Part shown: positions 23,759 through 37,749 of the stretch, piece after piece
Position numbering within the stretch: position 1 is the stretch's first letter
Layout: each line of letters opens with the position of its first letter
DNA from: Chamaecrista fasciculata
Lineage: Eukaryota > Streptophyta > Magnoliopsida > Fabales > Fabaceae
Direction of reading: 5' to 3'
Assembly (NCBI GenBank): GCA_003254925.1
Contig: QANZ01052559.1
Location: 70,335-134,334, forward strand
Length of the DNA: 64,000 nucleotides
The notes under the pieces: model-generated
The model's input: only the letters and a program-made list of their open reading frames with translations
The model's database searches: none
What the model was told of the DNA's origin: nothing
Made by a program: the position numbers and the translations under genes

Positions 23759-26700
23759 TCAGGGTTTGACTTTTTCTGGTTCTGGTACTGGTTCTGGTTC
23801 TAGTTCTGGTTCAACTTTCTCATCATGTACAAGAGCATAGACCACTGCAGTTCTAGAGGGTGCATACACTAGAAAGGAACGAGGCCGATCATCGTACCAC
23901 CCATCCTGCAAGATCATCCAAGAAATTTCAGAGACCTGTTCCTTTTCAAGCCAGAAAGTAAACTGTAATATTAACATCCTGCCATCCTCATGAATGCAAT
24001 ACAATTGCATAGAAAGAAACATAACTAATGATGCAGCTCAAGTGACACCCTTCCTTCAAAAGCTAGCCATTGAAGGGGAGAGAACTAAGCCGCTTAAATA
24101 CTCTCATGAAATCCCATACTACCCAAGTTCTTATCAATTAAACAAGCCAAGATGTCAAACTGGCGAGTGCATATAGAATCATCTAACTCTGTTAGAGAAG
24201 GTCCCATACCGAGGTGAAGTATTCAGCAATATGATCAATCCTATTGAAGCCTCCAAACAATGGATCATCTGAATCCAAGACAATCTGGAAAAGGAAATGT
24301 GTCAACATTATAAAAAGTTAAACATACCTTAGTGATTCCAAAGAGAGAAAAGACAAAGGAAAAGAAGAAATCAGTATGGATTAGATTGTTGAAGCAACAA
24401 AGCATGAGCAACAGGCATAGGCCTATGTCAGAAGTGGTCCTATATCAAGAAGCAGATATGCTTTCAAGCCAGTTATGCAATCAATTCCATTAGTTAGTAA
24501 ACATGCGGATGCAGTTTATGACAGAACACTTAATACTCGATGAAAAGAGCAAAAGAACTGATCACTCTTCTATTGGTGATCTCTTCCACAATGTTCTAAA
24601 CAAATCTTTTGAAAATCAGTTTAACTCGTGACAATGAATTTGGCTGATTAAGATGTCCATATAATAGGTTCCCCTGATTATTGGATTCTGCAGATAGGTG
24701 GAGGCACTTTCCAACAAGCAAAACTCCATTGGATTAAACACCACTATTGACAAGAAAATGTTATGCTTGCGTGGTTGTCACCTTGGTTATTGGCTTGGTG
24801 TTACGAAATATTTCTGATATAGAGCAAATGTTTCGAATTTCAATACCAAGGAGTGATTAACATTCACACAAACAGAGAAAATTCAAACTGGGTTTCCCTT
24901 CAGGTTTAGGAATGAAATTTCACAATCACCATATCATGGTTTTCTTACTCGGGATCTGAGTTGTGGGACTATTATTTATAACTGGGTACAGTTAGGGCTT
25001 GTGGTTCACTTGACGAAAGATTCCTATTCCTGAGCGTACAATGAGAGTTACTCTAGACCACCAAGTTCAAAATTCTAAACACGACTGACATACCAATATT
25101 CCACTACTAATATTACTTTTACTACTACAACAAACTATGAAGGTTGCAGGTCATTGATTTGATGGTTGTCTTAGAATGAATACCATTTTAGGCTGGCCTG
25201 AGTAATGGTGTACTGATCATACCTTATATTTACCAGGCTTGGAACAGCCAACCCTGTAATCTGAATAGCTGTTGTTCCAATGAAAATTGAAGACAAAGAT
25301 GAGGTCGCCCCTTTCAAAGACTATAATCTTGTCACCTTCACTTTTGCGTGATATATATTGGTGCTTAGAAACCATGAACTGCATCAACAGTGACGCATTG
25401 TTATTTTTCCCTATAGCAAGCACCGCTGGGGGGAAAAAAGCCTCTAACACAACATACTAAAGAAGATAAACAATGCATCTTAGTATCCTACAGTCCATCG
25501 GTTGTATTCATTGATGAGCATTAAGCTATAATTGTGAGATTACTTTTGTAATTCGAATATGCCGAAAGTGTTTTGAATTTTAAAAAAGGATTTTTTTTTT
25601 TTTGAAAAAAAGGAACCAAATTTAATAGAAAAAAACAAAATTAATAATATCGATATGTTTTTCATGAAAATTTTAAAATGAAATAATTGTAATATTTCTC
25701 AAGAGTGAAGACAAATTAACTTAATTAATATATCTTGATAATATATATTATTACATTATATGAATATATACATTAAATATAACCATTTACCATATATATA
25801 AATATAATATATAATTTATTTATTTAATTTTCATTTGGTATAAAGCTCATTAATTTATTTTCACTAACCATATTATTGTATAAATAACTATTATGTTAAA
25901 TATATTTATAAATTTGATATTCTTAAATATTAGCTTTGATACTCTAGTTATAAAAGAAAAAAAAAGAAATTAGGATGAAAACATGATTTTTTATTCATTT
26001 TAATAAAAAAGTCAATAAGTTTTTGAACGAGATTTAACATAAAAAGTAAAACATTAAAAAAAAGTGTCGCTTGGGTTGGGTCAATAGCCTGTCAAACTCA
26101 AATCATATATATATATATATATATATATGTATGTTTAAAAAAAGGCACAACTAGATCTAATCTGTTCAACTTTCCAAACTAACTCGACTATGGCAATTCA
26201 ATCATAAGAGAGCCAGCATAAAGGACTTACACCATATCTTTCTTCTAGATGCTGCATGGCCCGATCAAATTCTTGCATCCCACGATATCTTAGATAGTCT
26301 GCATCCCCCTGGGTAAATAAACCAGAAGATAGATCTTTCAAACTTTTGAAGTATTACCTAGGCATGTTTAAGATGAACGAAGTGAAAGTACTGATATATA
26401 TATGTCAGAGTGGTATAGATAGTAACTAAAAGCACATGTTTTAATAGTTTTACTAACGTTATTTTTTTGGACTGACAGGGAATGTCCAAGACATAAATCT
26501 ACATAAAACTAGAATGTCCACAGTGATATATGCTATTTCTTCTTTCTTACACATGTAATTTGAATTTTCACATATACAATCTTATATAGCAACTCCAGAG
26601 TTGACATGCGATTTCCAAGACATGTGCGTGTACTGTTTTCAACAGAAAAAGCAGTCACTTTAATTCTCATATTCAGATTTGTAAATAAAACTAGAACAGT

Positions 26701-29700
26701 TATCAGTAGGAAAGCTCCAGAAATAGATCACACTCACACTATTGCAATATCAATGGTCACGCTCAACTGGAGAAAATAGTTTAGTACACTAAATACGCCT
26801 TAAACCGAACCTACAACGTATTGCTAAACTAACTTAAAACACATAAAAATATACACCAACAATAGCACAAGTTTTAAGTAACCCAGAACTTACTAAATCA
26901 AAACAACGCCTGCATTTATCATAGCTGTAATTGTTCCCATCCCTGGGAAAATCAATCCACTCTGGAGAGAAGAACCAAAAAATGAATAACATGTTGTTTT
27001 CTTTATAAATATCATTCGAATAACTGCTAAAAAAATGAACAATAAAGCGCGGTTGGTTATGCACATGAAGCATGACAAGAAAGTCGCATTAACTTACCAG
27101 GGTGACCAAATTCATTTCCCATAAAATTCAAATACCCTTCGCCACCAAGGCTTATAGTAATAAGCCTAATCATCTTGTGTAATGCTATACCACGATCTAT
27201 AAGAGGAGTAGATGGTCTGTCTAAAGCCATGAAGTCATACATATCCTGCAAGCAGAAAAATAAAATAAAATAGAAGTAAATTGAGCACCTCAGCTCCAGC
27301 TGAGTTTACCAGAAAAAAGTAAGAAGTAACCAAAAGCATTGAAGAAAGAGCCAGAGAACTGGCATGCATAAGAAAAATCAGTTTCAACAAGGTTTATTGG
27401 AGTAAAAACCTTTTATGTTTTTAAGAGCTTGCCGTGAGTAAAGAGCATCAGTGTACAGAAAAAGCCTTTCAACATATATGTATAGAAAAAACCTTTCAAC
27501 ATAATTATGAAACACAACATATGCAAGAGCAAAACACCTTGTCCATCAACCAAAATGCAATTGTCTTGTCACCGACCAAGGCCTGGTCATGACTTTCAGC
27601 ATAAGCCACACATTTTTCCAGCCACCTTCTGTTAGTGAGTGTGTGAACTATATCACCCATTTTCCACTCTTGATCGCTTTTCCTACATAGAAAAGGGAAA
27701 AGCTAGAATCAAACATGGTTATCATGCCATATTATAAACAAACAATAAGAATGATCAACAATAGAATAGTCCATCTGTTGAGGTGAAGTCATAGGAAATA
27801 GTTCAAGAACGATTGAGGTTTTGAACCTTTTCAACTTGAAATGAACATAATTTGATATTGGTTTCAACTAACTAATTCAATTTTAAGAAATGGACTATGT
27901 TTTGTCTTTCCTAAGGTCAGAAAAAGTAAATGATTAACTTGCAGTAACGACCATCCTGTTTGAGCATAGAATTCACCAATGGGACTACAATATGATATGC
28001 AGCAGAACTGGACAGGTTCTTTAAGGATTTAATACGTTATATGATAAGCAAGACAATTTCATTCCAATGCTCTCACAGCTAGCACTATTTCAAAGAAAAT
28101 ATGCAGTGTCTCAGATTCAGAATAATGATAGACAATTACTTAAGAAGCTCAATCCACTTGTCTGCAATGGCCATGTGCAGGCGATAATCAAAGCCAACAC
28201 CACCATCTTGTGTAGGAAGGCAGAATGTTGGCATTCCACTGACCTGTGAGCACAAGGAAATTTATAAAATCATGTAGAACCAAACGTCATATCATCTATC
28301 ACTTCTTTTTAAAAGTGCAGCTAACTCATTTTTATCCATATATAAATAGTCCCACGGGAATTTTTTTTAAAAAAATAATTTAACAGAATTTTTATGATTA
28401 AGTTTACTAATAATAACTTTTGATAGGATAACATACATCTTCACCAACTGTGACAGCCTCTGGGTAGAGCCCATGAATAATATCATTAACTAACATGAGG
28501 TAAACTACAGCATCAACATCAGTTGCTAACCCAAAATACTCGTTGTAGTTCCCAGTAAAACCCACCTGCCAGAAACAAAAAGGACTTCATTTTAACATAA
28601 GAAAAGAAAAGCAAGAACAACACCAAGGACGGAGATTTTGTATGAATGACAGGACACCCTTTTCCTCAACTACAATATTACAATGTACAGTAGAAAACGT
28701 GAGAAAATGTGCACTCTATATATATGATGCTGGACTATTTTTTTAATAAAGTAATTAATTCAGGCTCAAGATGCATTGGTTAATACATATTGATTAGGTC
28801 ATGGACGTGATAGTGTGCAGTCTGCAATTTGGCAAGGGAAAGGCACCGATGATAAGAGTAAAGACTTTGTAGCTAACAAATAATATACAAACTGAAATTG
28901 TAACAATATTTGGTATTAACCTGGTCTAGAGAATTCAAATAATAACTTTGGATGATATTTTGCGTGCTCACCCTGCAATTCTGACCTCATGTACAGGTAA
29001 CAAGAAAGTCTGTTTACTAAAATTTTAAGCAAATGTGGAAAACCTTTTCATGGATAGTTTAACCCCCTATTTCTCCAATGGCTATTCAGTAAAACACCAA
29101 GAAAGATAAAGGTAGATTACATACCCCCAAACCATGATGAGTGTACATCATTGATGTGACACCATCAAATCTAAACCCATCAAACTTGTATTCTTCCAGC
29201 CACCATCGTGCATTTGAGAGCAAAAATCTTAGAACCTAAATAACAAAAAACCGTCACTATCAGAATGGAGGACAAATACTGTCAGAACTATAAAAATGAA
29301 TTCTGCAAAGATGGTCCATACTTCCCAGCTTCCATAGTTAAAAATGCGAGAATCCCACATCCAGTGATAACCCCGTGTCCCAGAATGGAAGTAATGAGCA
29401 TCAGTTCCATCGAACATATTCAGCCCATCTAATGTATTATTCGATGCGTGGCTACAAGAAACCAATATTAAATATTAGGTCTAAGCCGGAGTTTAAAGTA
29501 GTATTATCAACAGGTCATTATAGGTAATAGTTTTCAAAATGTAGCCAAAGCATAACAATTCCAAGAGATGCCACCAAAAATAAATAAATTAAAGAATAAA
29601 TTATGAACAATGATTACCTGTGTACAATATCCATCAGAACAAGAATACCTAGTTCATGGGCTCTATCTATCAGAGACTTAAGTTCCTCTGGAGTTCCAAA

Positions 29701-32700
29701 CCGGCTGCTAGGTGCAAAGAAATTTGTAACATGGTACCTGCATCAAGTAGAACAATATTTTTACAAGTTGGCTGCTGAAATTTGAGAGGAAAACACCAAT
29801 TCACTGAGAAACATGAGATACAAAAGAAAACAGCTTGTCACTGTCTAGAATCACAGTCAAAGCAAGAGCAATTCCCCAAAAAAAAAAAAAAATCCAAGGA
29901 AATATCAAATAGAATTCAGGTAGTTACCCAAAGCTAGCATAATAAGAATGCTCTTGGATAGCCATAATCTGGACAGCATTATAGCCTAGCTTTTTAATGC
30001 GGGGTAACACATCATCCCTAAAATTGGCATATGTGTTGATTTTAGCCTCCTGCATCTCAAGGTAGGTGACAATATTAGTGGTACAAAAAAGAAATAAAGC
30101 ACAGACACAAATTTCATTGGTTTATTCTAAAAAAAATAATCAAACTTCCTCTTGTTTAAATGACATTTATTAAGTAAAATTCTCCTCTTGGAATAATTAC
30201 TTGGGACAAGGATCATTTATATGCCATAGTGTTAGTCTACCCAAACTTGCCTAAGTTTATTGAACTTTGGTATGGTGGTGTGCACTCGGAAGTGAAAGCC
30301 ATTCAATGCTTTTTGCAGAGAATCATGACTAAATATTTCTTTAAAGCAACCCAACACATGTTATATATAAAAGGAGTGGCTTCCCACGCAAGAAAATCAA
30401 ATATTCCCCTTTAAGATCATATATGCACTAGCAAACAATATTGTCCTTTACATTCTAGCATTTACAATAACAATAACTACACTAATCAAAATGTATTAGC
30501 AATCAGAGTATTAGATCACTGGCATCCAAGAAAAGAAACCAAGACTGGGAAAGGAACTGGAACCATTAAAGGAGCACATATCCAGTAGAGAAGAGGAACA
30601 GATGCCCACCGGACTACTCATTCCAACATGAGACTCGTATATTCTAAGTGATTTTGGCTTCTTTGGCTGTGGATGTTTAAAAGCATATTTTTCCTGTAGA
30701 GAAGAAAACCAGAAAACCATTTAACAGAGATGCAACATGCAAGGCAGGAAAGTTAAATATAAATAGAAAAACAAATCATGCTCAGCTTAGATTATCATAT
30801 GTAGAAGTTGATGGTATGTAAAAAAGTACCACTTGCTATATTTGATTTTAGCAAAGGTCTCACCGCATTACTGGAAACCAATTATTTCAGAAAACCATTA
30901 TCTTAATTTGACATTTTAAAATACTTCCTTATTATTATGTAGCCTGCTATGAAAGCTTATATAATATATAATTGAATTCACTAGATTCACCACTTTCTCT
31001 TTTCTATTTATAACCTGCATGAAATGCAGAACCTTACCTCTTCTGGTGGATCGTAGTATAAGCCATTATACGGAATCTCACCCGGAGCCTGAACAGAAAA
31101 CTTGATCCAAGCAGGAATTGAGTCCTTGATGCCAGAGGGAGTATCCATGCGGATCTAAATATACAAATTCAAGAAATATTTATTTGACAAAATGCCCACA
31201 AGGTTTTAGTTCCAAAATAAGAAATATTTAAAATGCACAATACCTATTCAGAGGATAAGTCTTGTAATCATTTTTTCATTACAGAAAAATAAAATCAATA
31301 AAGAAAGAAAGTAGGGAAGTGCATTAACAGATGACAAGACATCTCATAAAAGAAACAAGACTCAAAAACCAAACAGGATTGCTAAATTTGTAACTTACCT
31401 TCACCCGAGAACCATGAGGAATTGGAGGCGAACCATCCACATTGTTTGGCACAAATATCTCCCAGACACCAAATTCATTCTGTTTAGAAAAAATCAGTTA
31501 AACATCAGCAGTATCGTATAACAGATTTTATTATTAAAATTTGACTATTTCTGTTATAAAAGAAGCAGTAAGATTTGTATAGTGACTATAATCACATCTT
31601 ACAGGAGAAAATTTTCATTTGGAAAGAAGTATACTACTTAATGAATGGCATAATTTCTAACACTACCCAGCATAACTGGCTTTCTTTTCCCATAATAAAA
31701 ATTTTACTCCCTATTAACATCATCTACATTCTAGATCAAACAGACAGGAGGTGTAGAAAAAAATTAAAACCACAAGATAATCAAGTAATAAACAAAGCTA
31801 CAATTAGCATTTTTATAGCAAGAAGCATCCTAAATTTCTCAAGTAGTATAAAGCCAATCAAAGATAACGTACCCGCTTCATTATATCTGCATTTGGGTTC
31901 CAATTGTTAAAGTCTCCAATTAGTGAGGCTGACTGAAAAGTAACCAAACCAATAATTGGCCATAATGGTCCACAAGAGGGGAAAAATGGAGCTATACAGA
32001 GATTGAAACAGTAATTGTATTGTTGCTTCTAGATCCATGCACACAAGAATCTGAAAAATTTTCTAATCTTGAAATAGATTGAATAAGGCAGAGACCACCA
32101 CTTTAAAAATATGCTAAAGATAAATTTTGAGAACTTATAAATGCATTTACTAACTCATCTTATTTTTAGATCATCAGCAGTCAACAATTTTGGGCATTAA
32201 CCATTGAGTGCGGTGAGCTCTCTAGATCAAACAAGTAGATATATCATATATGATTTAATGTCTGAATAAATGACAAAGTGTTAAAGAGCATGTTTCTTTC
32301 ATGCAACTTAAGAAATCCATCTCTAAAAACAATGAAAAGGCTGGGAGTCATTACAGTGCACACTGATTGAATGCACTAAAACCTGCAACAGTGTTTTAAG
32401 TAAATGGATAACCAAGAAGAGCAGAATCTTAACACAAGTGACCCTGCACTCCCATTTTAAAAAAAAAAAGGGAAAAGTGTACAACTTAAAACATCGAAAC
32501 CTCCCCCCACCCCCCACCTCAAACCCGGCTCAATAGAAAAAGGCCAAGGTTAATATCAAGAATTAAGATGAAGTATACCTTAGCTCCAGGTGCCCACTCT
32601 CTGTAAGTAATGCCTGTGGCACTGCAAAAATAGTTTGTATCAATAACAATCATAGAAATATTCAAAACTCAGAAAGCGTAGTTTTTCAGGTGAGATTAAG

Positions 32701-35700
32701 GTAAAGATATTTATGATAATTCTCTTAAATTCTCATCTTGATTTGATTTGGAACTTTTTAGGGATTCCTTAATTTTTGTATGGGGGTTTAATTTTTGGGG
32801 AATATTTTAGGTGTTAGGCATTTGGATCTAAAGTCTAGTTAGATTAGGATTCTATTGCCCTTTGAATTTCAAATACTTTAGTGGCAAGGTTTCTTGTCCT
32901 AGTCTGTTTGTCATCTATGTGCAAAAAATACTCATCCCTTAGGGTTTTTAGTCTTATTCTGGAATCTGTCCTTTCATATTCGTTTAATGGTTCCTTCAGA
33001 CTTTGCTCTACAGCAGCAGTGTTGGATTAAGGGCTAAGGACTTGAGTAAGTAACAATTAAGATAAAGCATGAAAGGGCATATTCAATATCATATAAAGGC
33101 TGCACAGGCGATCACAAAGCAAACAACAATATAGAGACTTTTAATAAGATCTCAAAAGCACAATAAAGTTATGCGCAATCATTCACAGAAAAGTATAACC
33201 ATTTCATTGAACATAAAGGACAAGCAGAACATGATAAATTGATGGCTTTCTTCATGCTATATCATCATAGTGATAAATAAGAATGATATAGCTTCAGAAT
33301 AATATCTTATCAAGGATTCCACCCCATCTAACCAAAAGAAAAGTGTGTAATTTGAGCTTCAATTAGATTAATTAATTATGGTTGGTCATGAACTTGGGAT
33401 TTGCACAATTCATTTAATAAGAAATTTAATCATATCAAGCAAGTGACAATCACTAACTTTTGAAACAAAAAAGATAGATATATAATTATATATACATAGT
33501 GAGCAAGTGACACTCAGTAACTTTTGACACAAAAAAGATAGATATATAATTATGTATACACCGTGAGCATCAATACATAAAGTCGGTGTAAAGTAAAACC
33601 TGCGTGTGAAACCAAATTTTTCGTAGCCACGAGAAAATGCCTCCAAACCACCTTCATTCTTGTCAATTTCCTCCCGCAATCTTTTGTACTGTCCGTAGCT
33701 GAATTTAGGAAAATACATATAGAAACAAATCAGATTATGTTACACAGTATGTTAAGTATCAAAGGAACAGAAGTATAACACACAAGAGTCTGAGAAACAA
33801 GAAAAAAAAAGTAATAAAACGAACAATGTTTTAGTCAACTTAAGGCTACAAAAACAGTATTGTATCATTTTTTTAAAAAAAAAAAAATTACAGCAAGATT
33901 TTCAACTTGTTAAATTTTTTATACAAATAATTGAGTAAAGAAATGAATTAAGACATATATGCAATGTTGCCTTTTAATGCTTTTATGGTGCAAGAGGCCC
34001 CATTAAACTTCCTCACGCTGCAAATTGAATATAATTTATAAGAATCATTTATTGGAAGGGAGGTAAAACATATAACACGAAGGAGACCCAAAAAAGAGAA
34101 ACAAATAGCTCATAAGTAGCTTGTTCTCAATGTGAAATCACTATAAGAAAAATATAAGTTATGAAAACGTGTGATTAATTTAAAGAATTTCATAATACAT
34201 GAGACAAGCTTAAATTGAAGCATTGTTAACATTTCCCAGCTACATGAAGCACATAAAGGCTACAGTTTGTCAAATTCTATTTTCATACAATAGCATAAAT
34301 CAGAAGGAATAGCATGGTAATTATAAATTAATAAGCAAGTTATAAGAACCTTGAGAAGGAAGTTATTTTAGCTTCCAAAGCTTTCCAAGACATATTCTAT
34401 TCAGAAGAACACATAATTATCTCACTTACACTATAAGAAGCTTCAAGTAAAAAAGTTAACTCACCGGAAATCAAGATGGTCACGGTAACCTTGCAAAAGT
34501 GGATCAATTTCAAATATCTTCTTCCCAGTGCCTGGTGGAGGGATGATCTTGGGTTTAACTTCATCTCCTTCTATTTTTACTCTCGTTTTGGTAGAAGTTG
34601 ATGTCTTCTCAGCTTGAGCATTAACATTATTATCTACAGTTGATGAACCTAACCCTTCCTCAACCTCTCTAAAACCACTTGTTGCTTCATCATCCATGTA
34701 TTTATTACCATCTTCCATGGTTATACCCTCTAAGTTTTGAAGATCCTAAAAAATTAATGAACAAAGAATATCTAACTAAATTAGTAACTTTGTGATGGAA
34801 AAAAGCCCCTGCACTATGTGATTACTAAAATTAATAAAGAAAAGGCAAAAACAAAAATAGTTATCTATTCACATTCTGGATTGCTACCTATGAAAATACA
34901 GAAAACAGTAATGTTTACACTGAATGGCCAAGAAATTTAAGAATGGCCACAAAGAATCCTTAAGCAATTAGTTCCTCAATCCACAAAAAGCTCAATACTA
35001 CAATTATGCATGATCTGTTGATGCTTTCACTCTAATTTTAATACTCCCCCGACATTGGGTTGGAAACAAAAATGTTTCCAAGAATCTGGCTCACAACACG
35101 ATGTAATTCTACTAAGAGAGTTTATAGTGCCCCCCAAAAAGGTATTCATCATGAAGCCCGAGACTAATAGCATTTTTAATATTTCAGGGAAAAAAAACTT
35201 AAGAGGCCAATAGGATTCATATAAAAAGGACCTGGAAAAACAAAGTTATCAATCCCTAGTAGACATAGTAAGGAAAGCTTTTCTATCCATCTAGTTTCAA
35301 TGAGCTTTTTTAACAGGCAAGTTTCCTTCTCAATATCACAGGCCTTAAAGTTCCAGAAGCAGTCTATTTTTCAAATTTCTGGAAACCACTTATAGTATGC
35401 AATTTTTTATATATTTTCTTAATGCTAAAGTTCAATTAACAGGCAGTTTCTCATAATTCCAGTAGTAGCAGCCTACTTTCCACATTTTTCAAGATGCATA
35501 TGACAACAAAACCATAAGTCATATAGGGAAATGGCAGGCAACCACAGAACAAGCATGCAAAGTATTTATATAAAACTATCAACTACAAATAAGTTCCCCA
35601 TGGCTATGGACAGAACTCAGAAGCACCTGTGTTTCCTGCGAGGTTAGTTCAGGTGTTTCAAGTTGACCTGTCAGTGTTGAATTGTCATCTTGACCTCCAG

Positions 35701-37746
35701 GTGCAAGAACTTTATCAGATGCAGCAACCACAGAAGATGAGGAATCAGAATCATGGGAAAATTTCCCAGCAAGGACCTTCCCTACAAGGTGTCATTAATG
35801 CATCAGTGAGGTATTTTCAATCTTATAGTTTGGCATTCATCCTAAAGAGAAAAAAGTACCTCTTTCTTCATGTTTTCTATTTCCACAAAGTTATCCGATT
35901 CATGTTTTTGCACTTAATAGCAATCAATCATTATAAATTAACAGCAACTATACAAATCAACTAACAAACTATATAACATTACAATTTAAAACCAAAATAA
36001 GAGCTCAGAGTTCAATTAAAAAACTATATAACATTACACTTTAAAACCAAAATAAGACCTCAGAGTTCAATCAACTAACAAACTATATAACATTACACTT
36101 TAAAACTAAAATAAGACCTCAGAGTTCAATTAAATCTAGTCAGGTGAAGAAGATAGGCTTGAAAAGAATCCTTAGAAATTAGAATAGTTTAGATTTTCTT
36201 AAAAACTCAATACAAACGAAGAGAGGGAAAGAATCAGGAGTCCACAGAAAATCATGAGAAAGTAAGTCAAATTATTTATTGTCGACATAAGTTTCCAAGC
36301 AGCTAAGCTTCCTCTATATGGTTTCCCGGAGTACCAACCATTCCTGATTTAGTGAAGAACTGAAATCATCATAACCATTATCTGCTTCAACAAATGATCA
36401 TCTACATAATGCAAATTTTTTTTCCAGATAAAAATTAAAGCACAAATTGTTTTTTTTTTACAAGAAACATTAAAGCACAAATTGTTACCTCAAGAGAGTA
36501 TAGACAACTAGCAAATAGCAATAACATTTTTCATTCTGCCACATACAGAGCAGTTAATCTGGTTAATCAACTCAAGGTTGAACCACACAGAACCAAGCAT
36601 GATCTCAACCACCTAGCTCTTATAATATCAACTTCGTACTTGAAAGAAGTACAACGTAAAAAAAACTAGACCGAAAACTTAGGTAGCATAATTCAAAAAA
36701 GAAAAGGAAAAATAAAAAAAATAAAAATGAGAATCTCCTTAACACAGCAACTTTCAGATGTATACTCCACGCCGGTCTACAACACTTCTGCATTTAGTTG
36801 TTAGCTTGATACTTTATTACAATCTAGATAGAATTTAAACTTCAAGTAGTCTTGCCTGATTTTAAAATTAGACATTGATGAATCAAATGTACAAGTTCAG
36901 CATCTACGCAAAACTTGAGAGCTAAATTTTCAACAAAATGGAACCAGTGGTTTGGGATTGGCATAAATGAGTTCATATGTTAGAAGCTGCCCTGAAGGAT
37001 ACGACTTCCAACTATACAATAAGCAACGACATTAAACTACAAAGGAGATACATAATGGAATTAAGATTGATTCGACTACTTTTTTTTTAACAAAAAAAAA
37101 AGCGAAGAAGAAGGAGGATACGACTTCCAACTATACAAAAAGCAATGGATGTTGGGTGACATGAACTACAAAGATGATACATGATGGAAATAAGATTGAT
37201 TCGACTCTTTTTTAAAAAAAAAAAAAAAAAAAAAANNNNNNNNNNNNNNNAAAAAAAAAAAAAAAAAAAAAAGACGAAGAAGAAGAAGAAATGTGAAAAC
37301 GTGGTTGTTTTTCGTGAGAAACCGAAGCCGAAAGTGCAAGGATTAAGGAATTTCAAGGACCTAAATAAAGACGCATATGATGATTGCAATGACAACTCGA
37401 AGAAACAGAATGCCTATACTGAGCCTGGAAACACAGTATTAGAAAATCCATTTCGAAGAATCACTATAGTGTTTTCTTACATTAACGAAGCCAATTTTGA
37501 AGGCTGAAGCAAACACTGGCTCTAACTCCGGTAATAAAGTGAGATTCTCAACCAGACCAAAAACAAAAAAACAAAAAAAAACAAAAAAAAGAGTGAGAGT
37601 GAGGTAAGGAAATTACGAGAAACTGAATCCCTGTTCATGTAGAAGGAGAGATGTGCAGTCCTACCATCGGCATGGAAGCTAGGTTGCGAAAACTTGCAGA
37701 GTGAAGGAAGAACACGAAATCGTATTCCAGGTATAGTATAAATCAT
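23759..37746 (-). CDS. 1,4-alpha-glucan (starch) branching enzyme, BE1/SBE3 class, plastid
   Basis: Twenty-two coding exons assemble in phase into 860 residues: 37746-37617, 35781-35627, 34745-34465, 33698-33600, 32621-32579, 31932-31873, 31479-31399, 31154-31038, 30693-30610, 30049-29928, 29737-29618, 29451-29322, 29235-29125, 28565-28437, 28243-28140, 27682-27538, 27245-27098, 26961-26894, 26308-26231, 25378-25223, 24284-24210, 23905-23759. The product would transfer alpha-1,4-glucan chains to make alpha-1,6 branches. The N-terminus ([20 protein letters not shown]) is Ser/Arg-rich like a transit peptide. A CBM48-like region spans about 205-300 ([21 protein letters not shown]). The GH13 catalytic residues are present: D498 (FRFDG), E553 (VGED), D621 (ESHDQAL). 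The closest Arabidopsis relative is BE1/EMB2729 (At3g20440), whose role in starch is debated. The tail ends in an acidic Glu-Pro repeat. Intron 1 (1.8 kb) holds tandem repeats and a gap. Confidence 0.95.
33438..33565. repeat. 64-bp tandem duplication in branching-enzyme intron 4
   Basis: Two units of about 64 bp start with 'agcaagtgaca' at 33438 and 33502 and share 'aaaaaagatagatatataat'. They lie between coding exons 4 and 5 of the branching-enzyme gene and do not disturb any splice site. Confidence 0.8.
35966..36135. repeat. Three-copy tandem repeat (55-59 bp) in branching-enzyme intron 1
   Basis: 'aaactatataacattaca' recurs at 35966, 36021 and 36080, each followed by 'tttaaaac...aaaataaga' and 'ctcagagttcaat'. 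The array is inside intron 1, just upstream (in gene order) of exon 2. Confidence 0.85.
36997..37262. repeat. 119-bp tandem duplication ending in poly-A and a gap, branching-enzyme intron 1
   Basis: 'ggatacgacttccaactata' occurs at 36997 and 37116, each copy followed by 'aagattgattcgact' and a T/A homopolymer junction. The second copy ends in a long A run that contains a 15-N gap (37236-37250). Copy number may be collapsed at the gap. Confidence 0.8.
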
Positions 37747-37749
37747 CGT

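Noticed and set aside
37087..37507. Lys-rich and Phe-rich frames across the poly-A tract
   Set aside because: They are translations of the homopolymer run and the gap within branching-enzyme intron 1.
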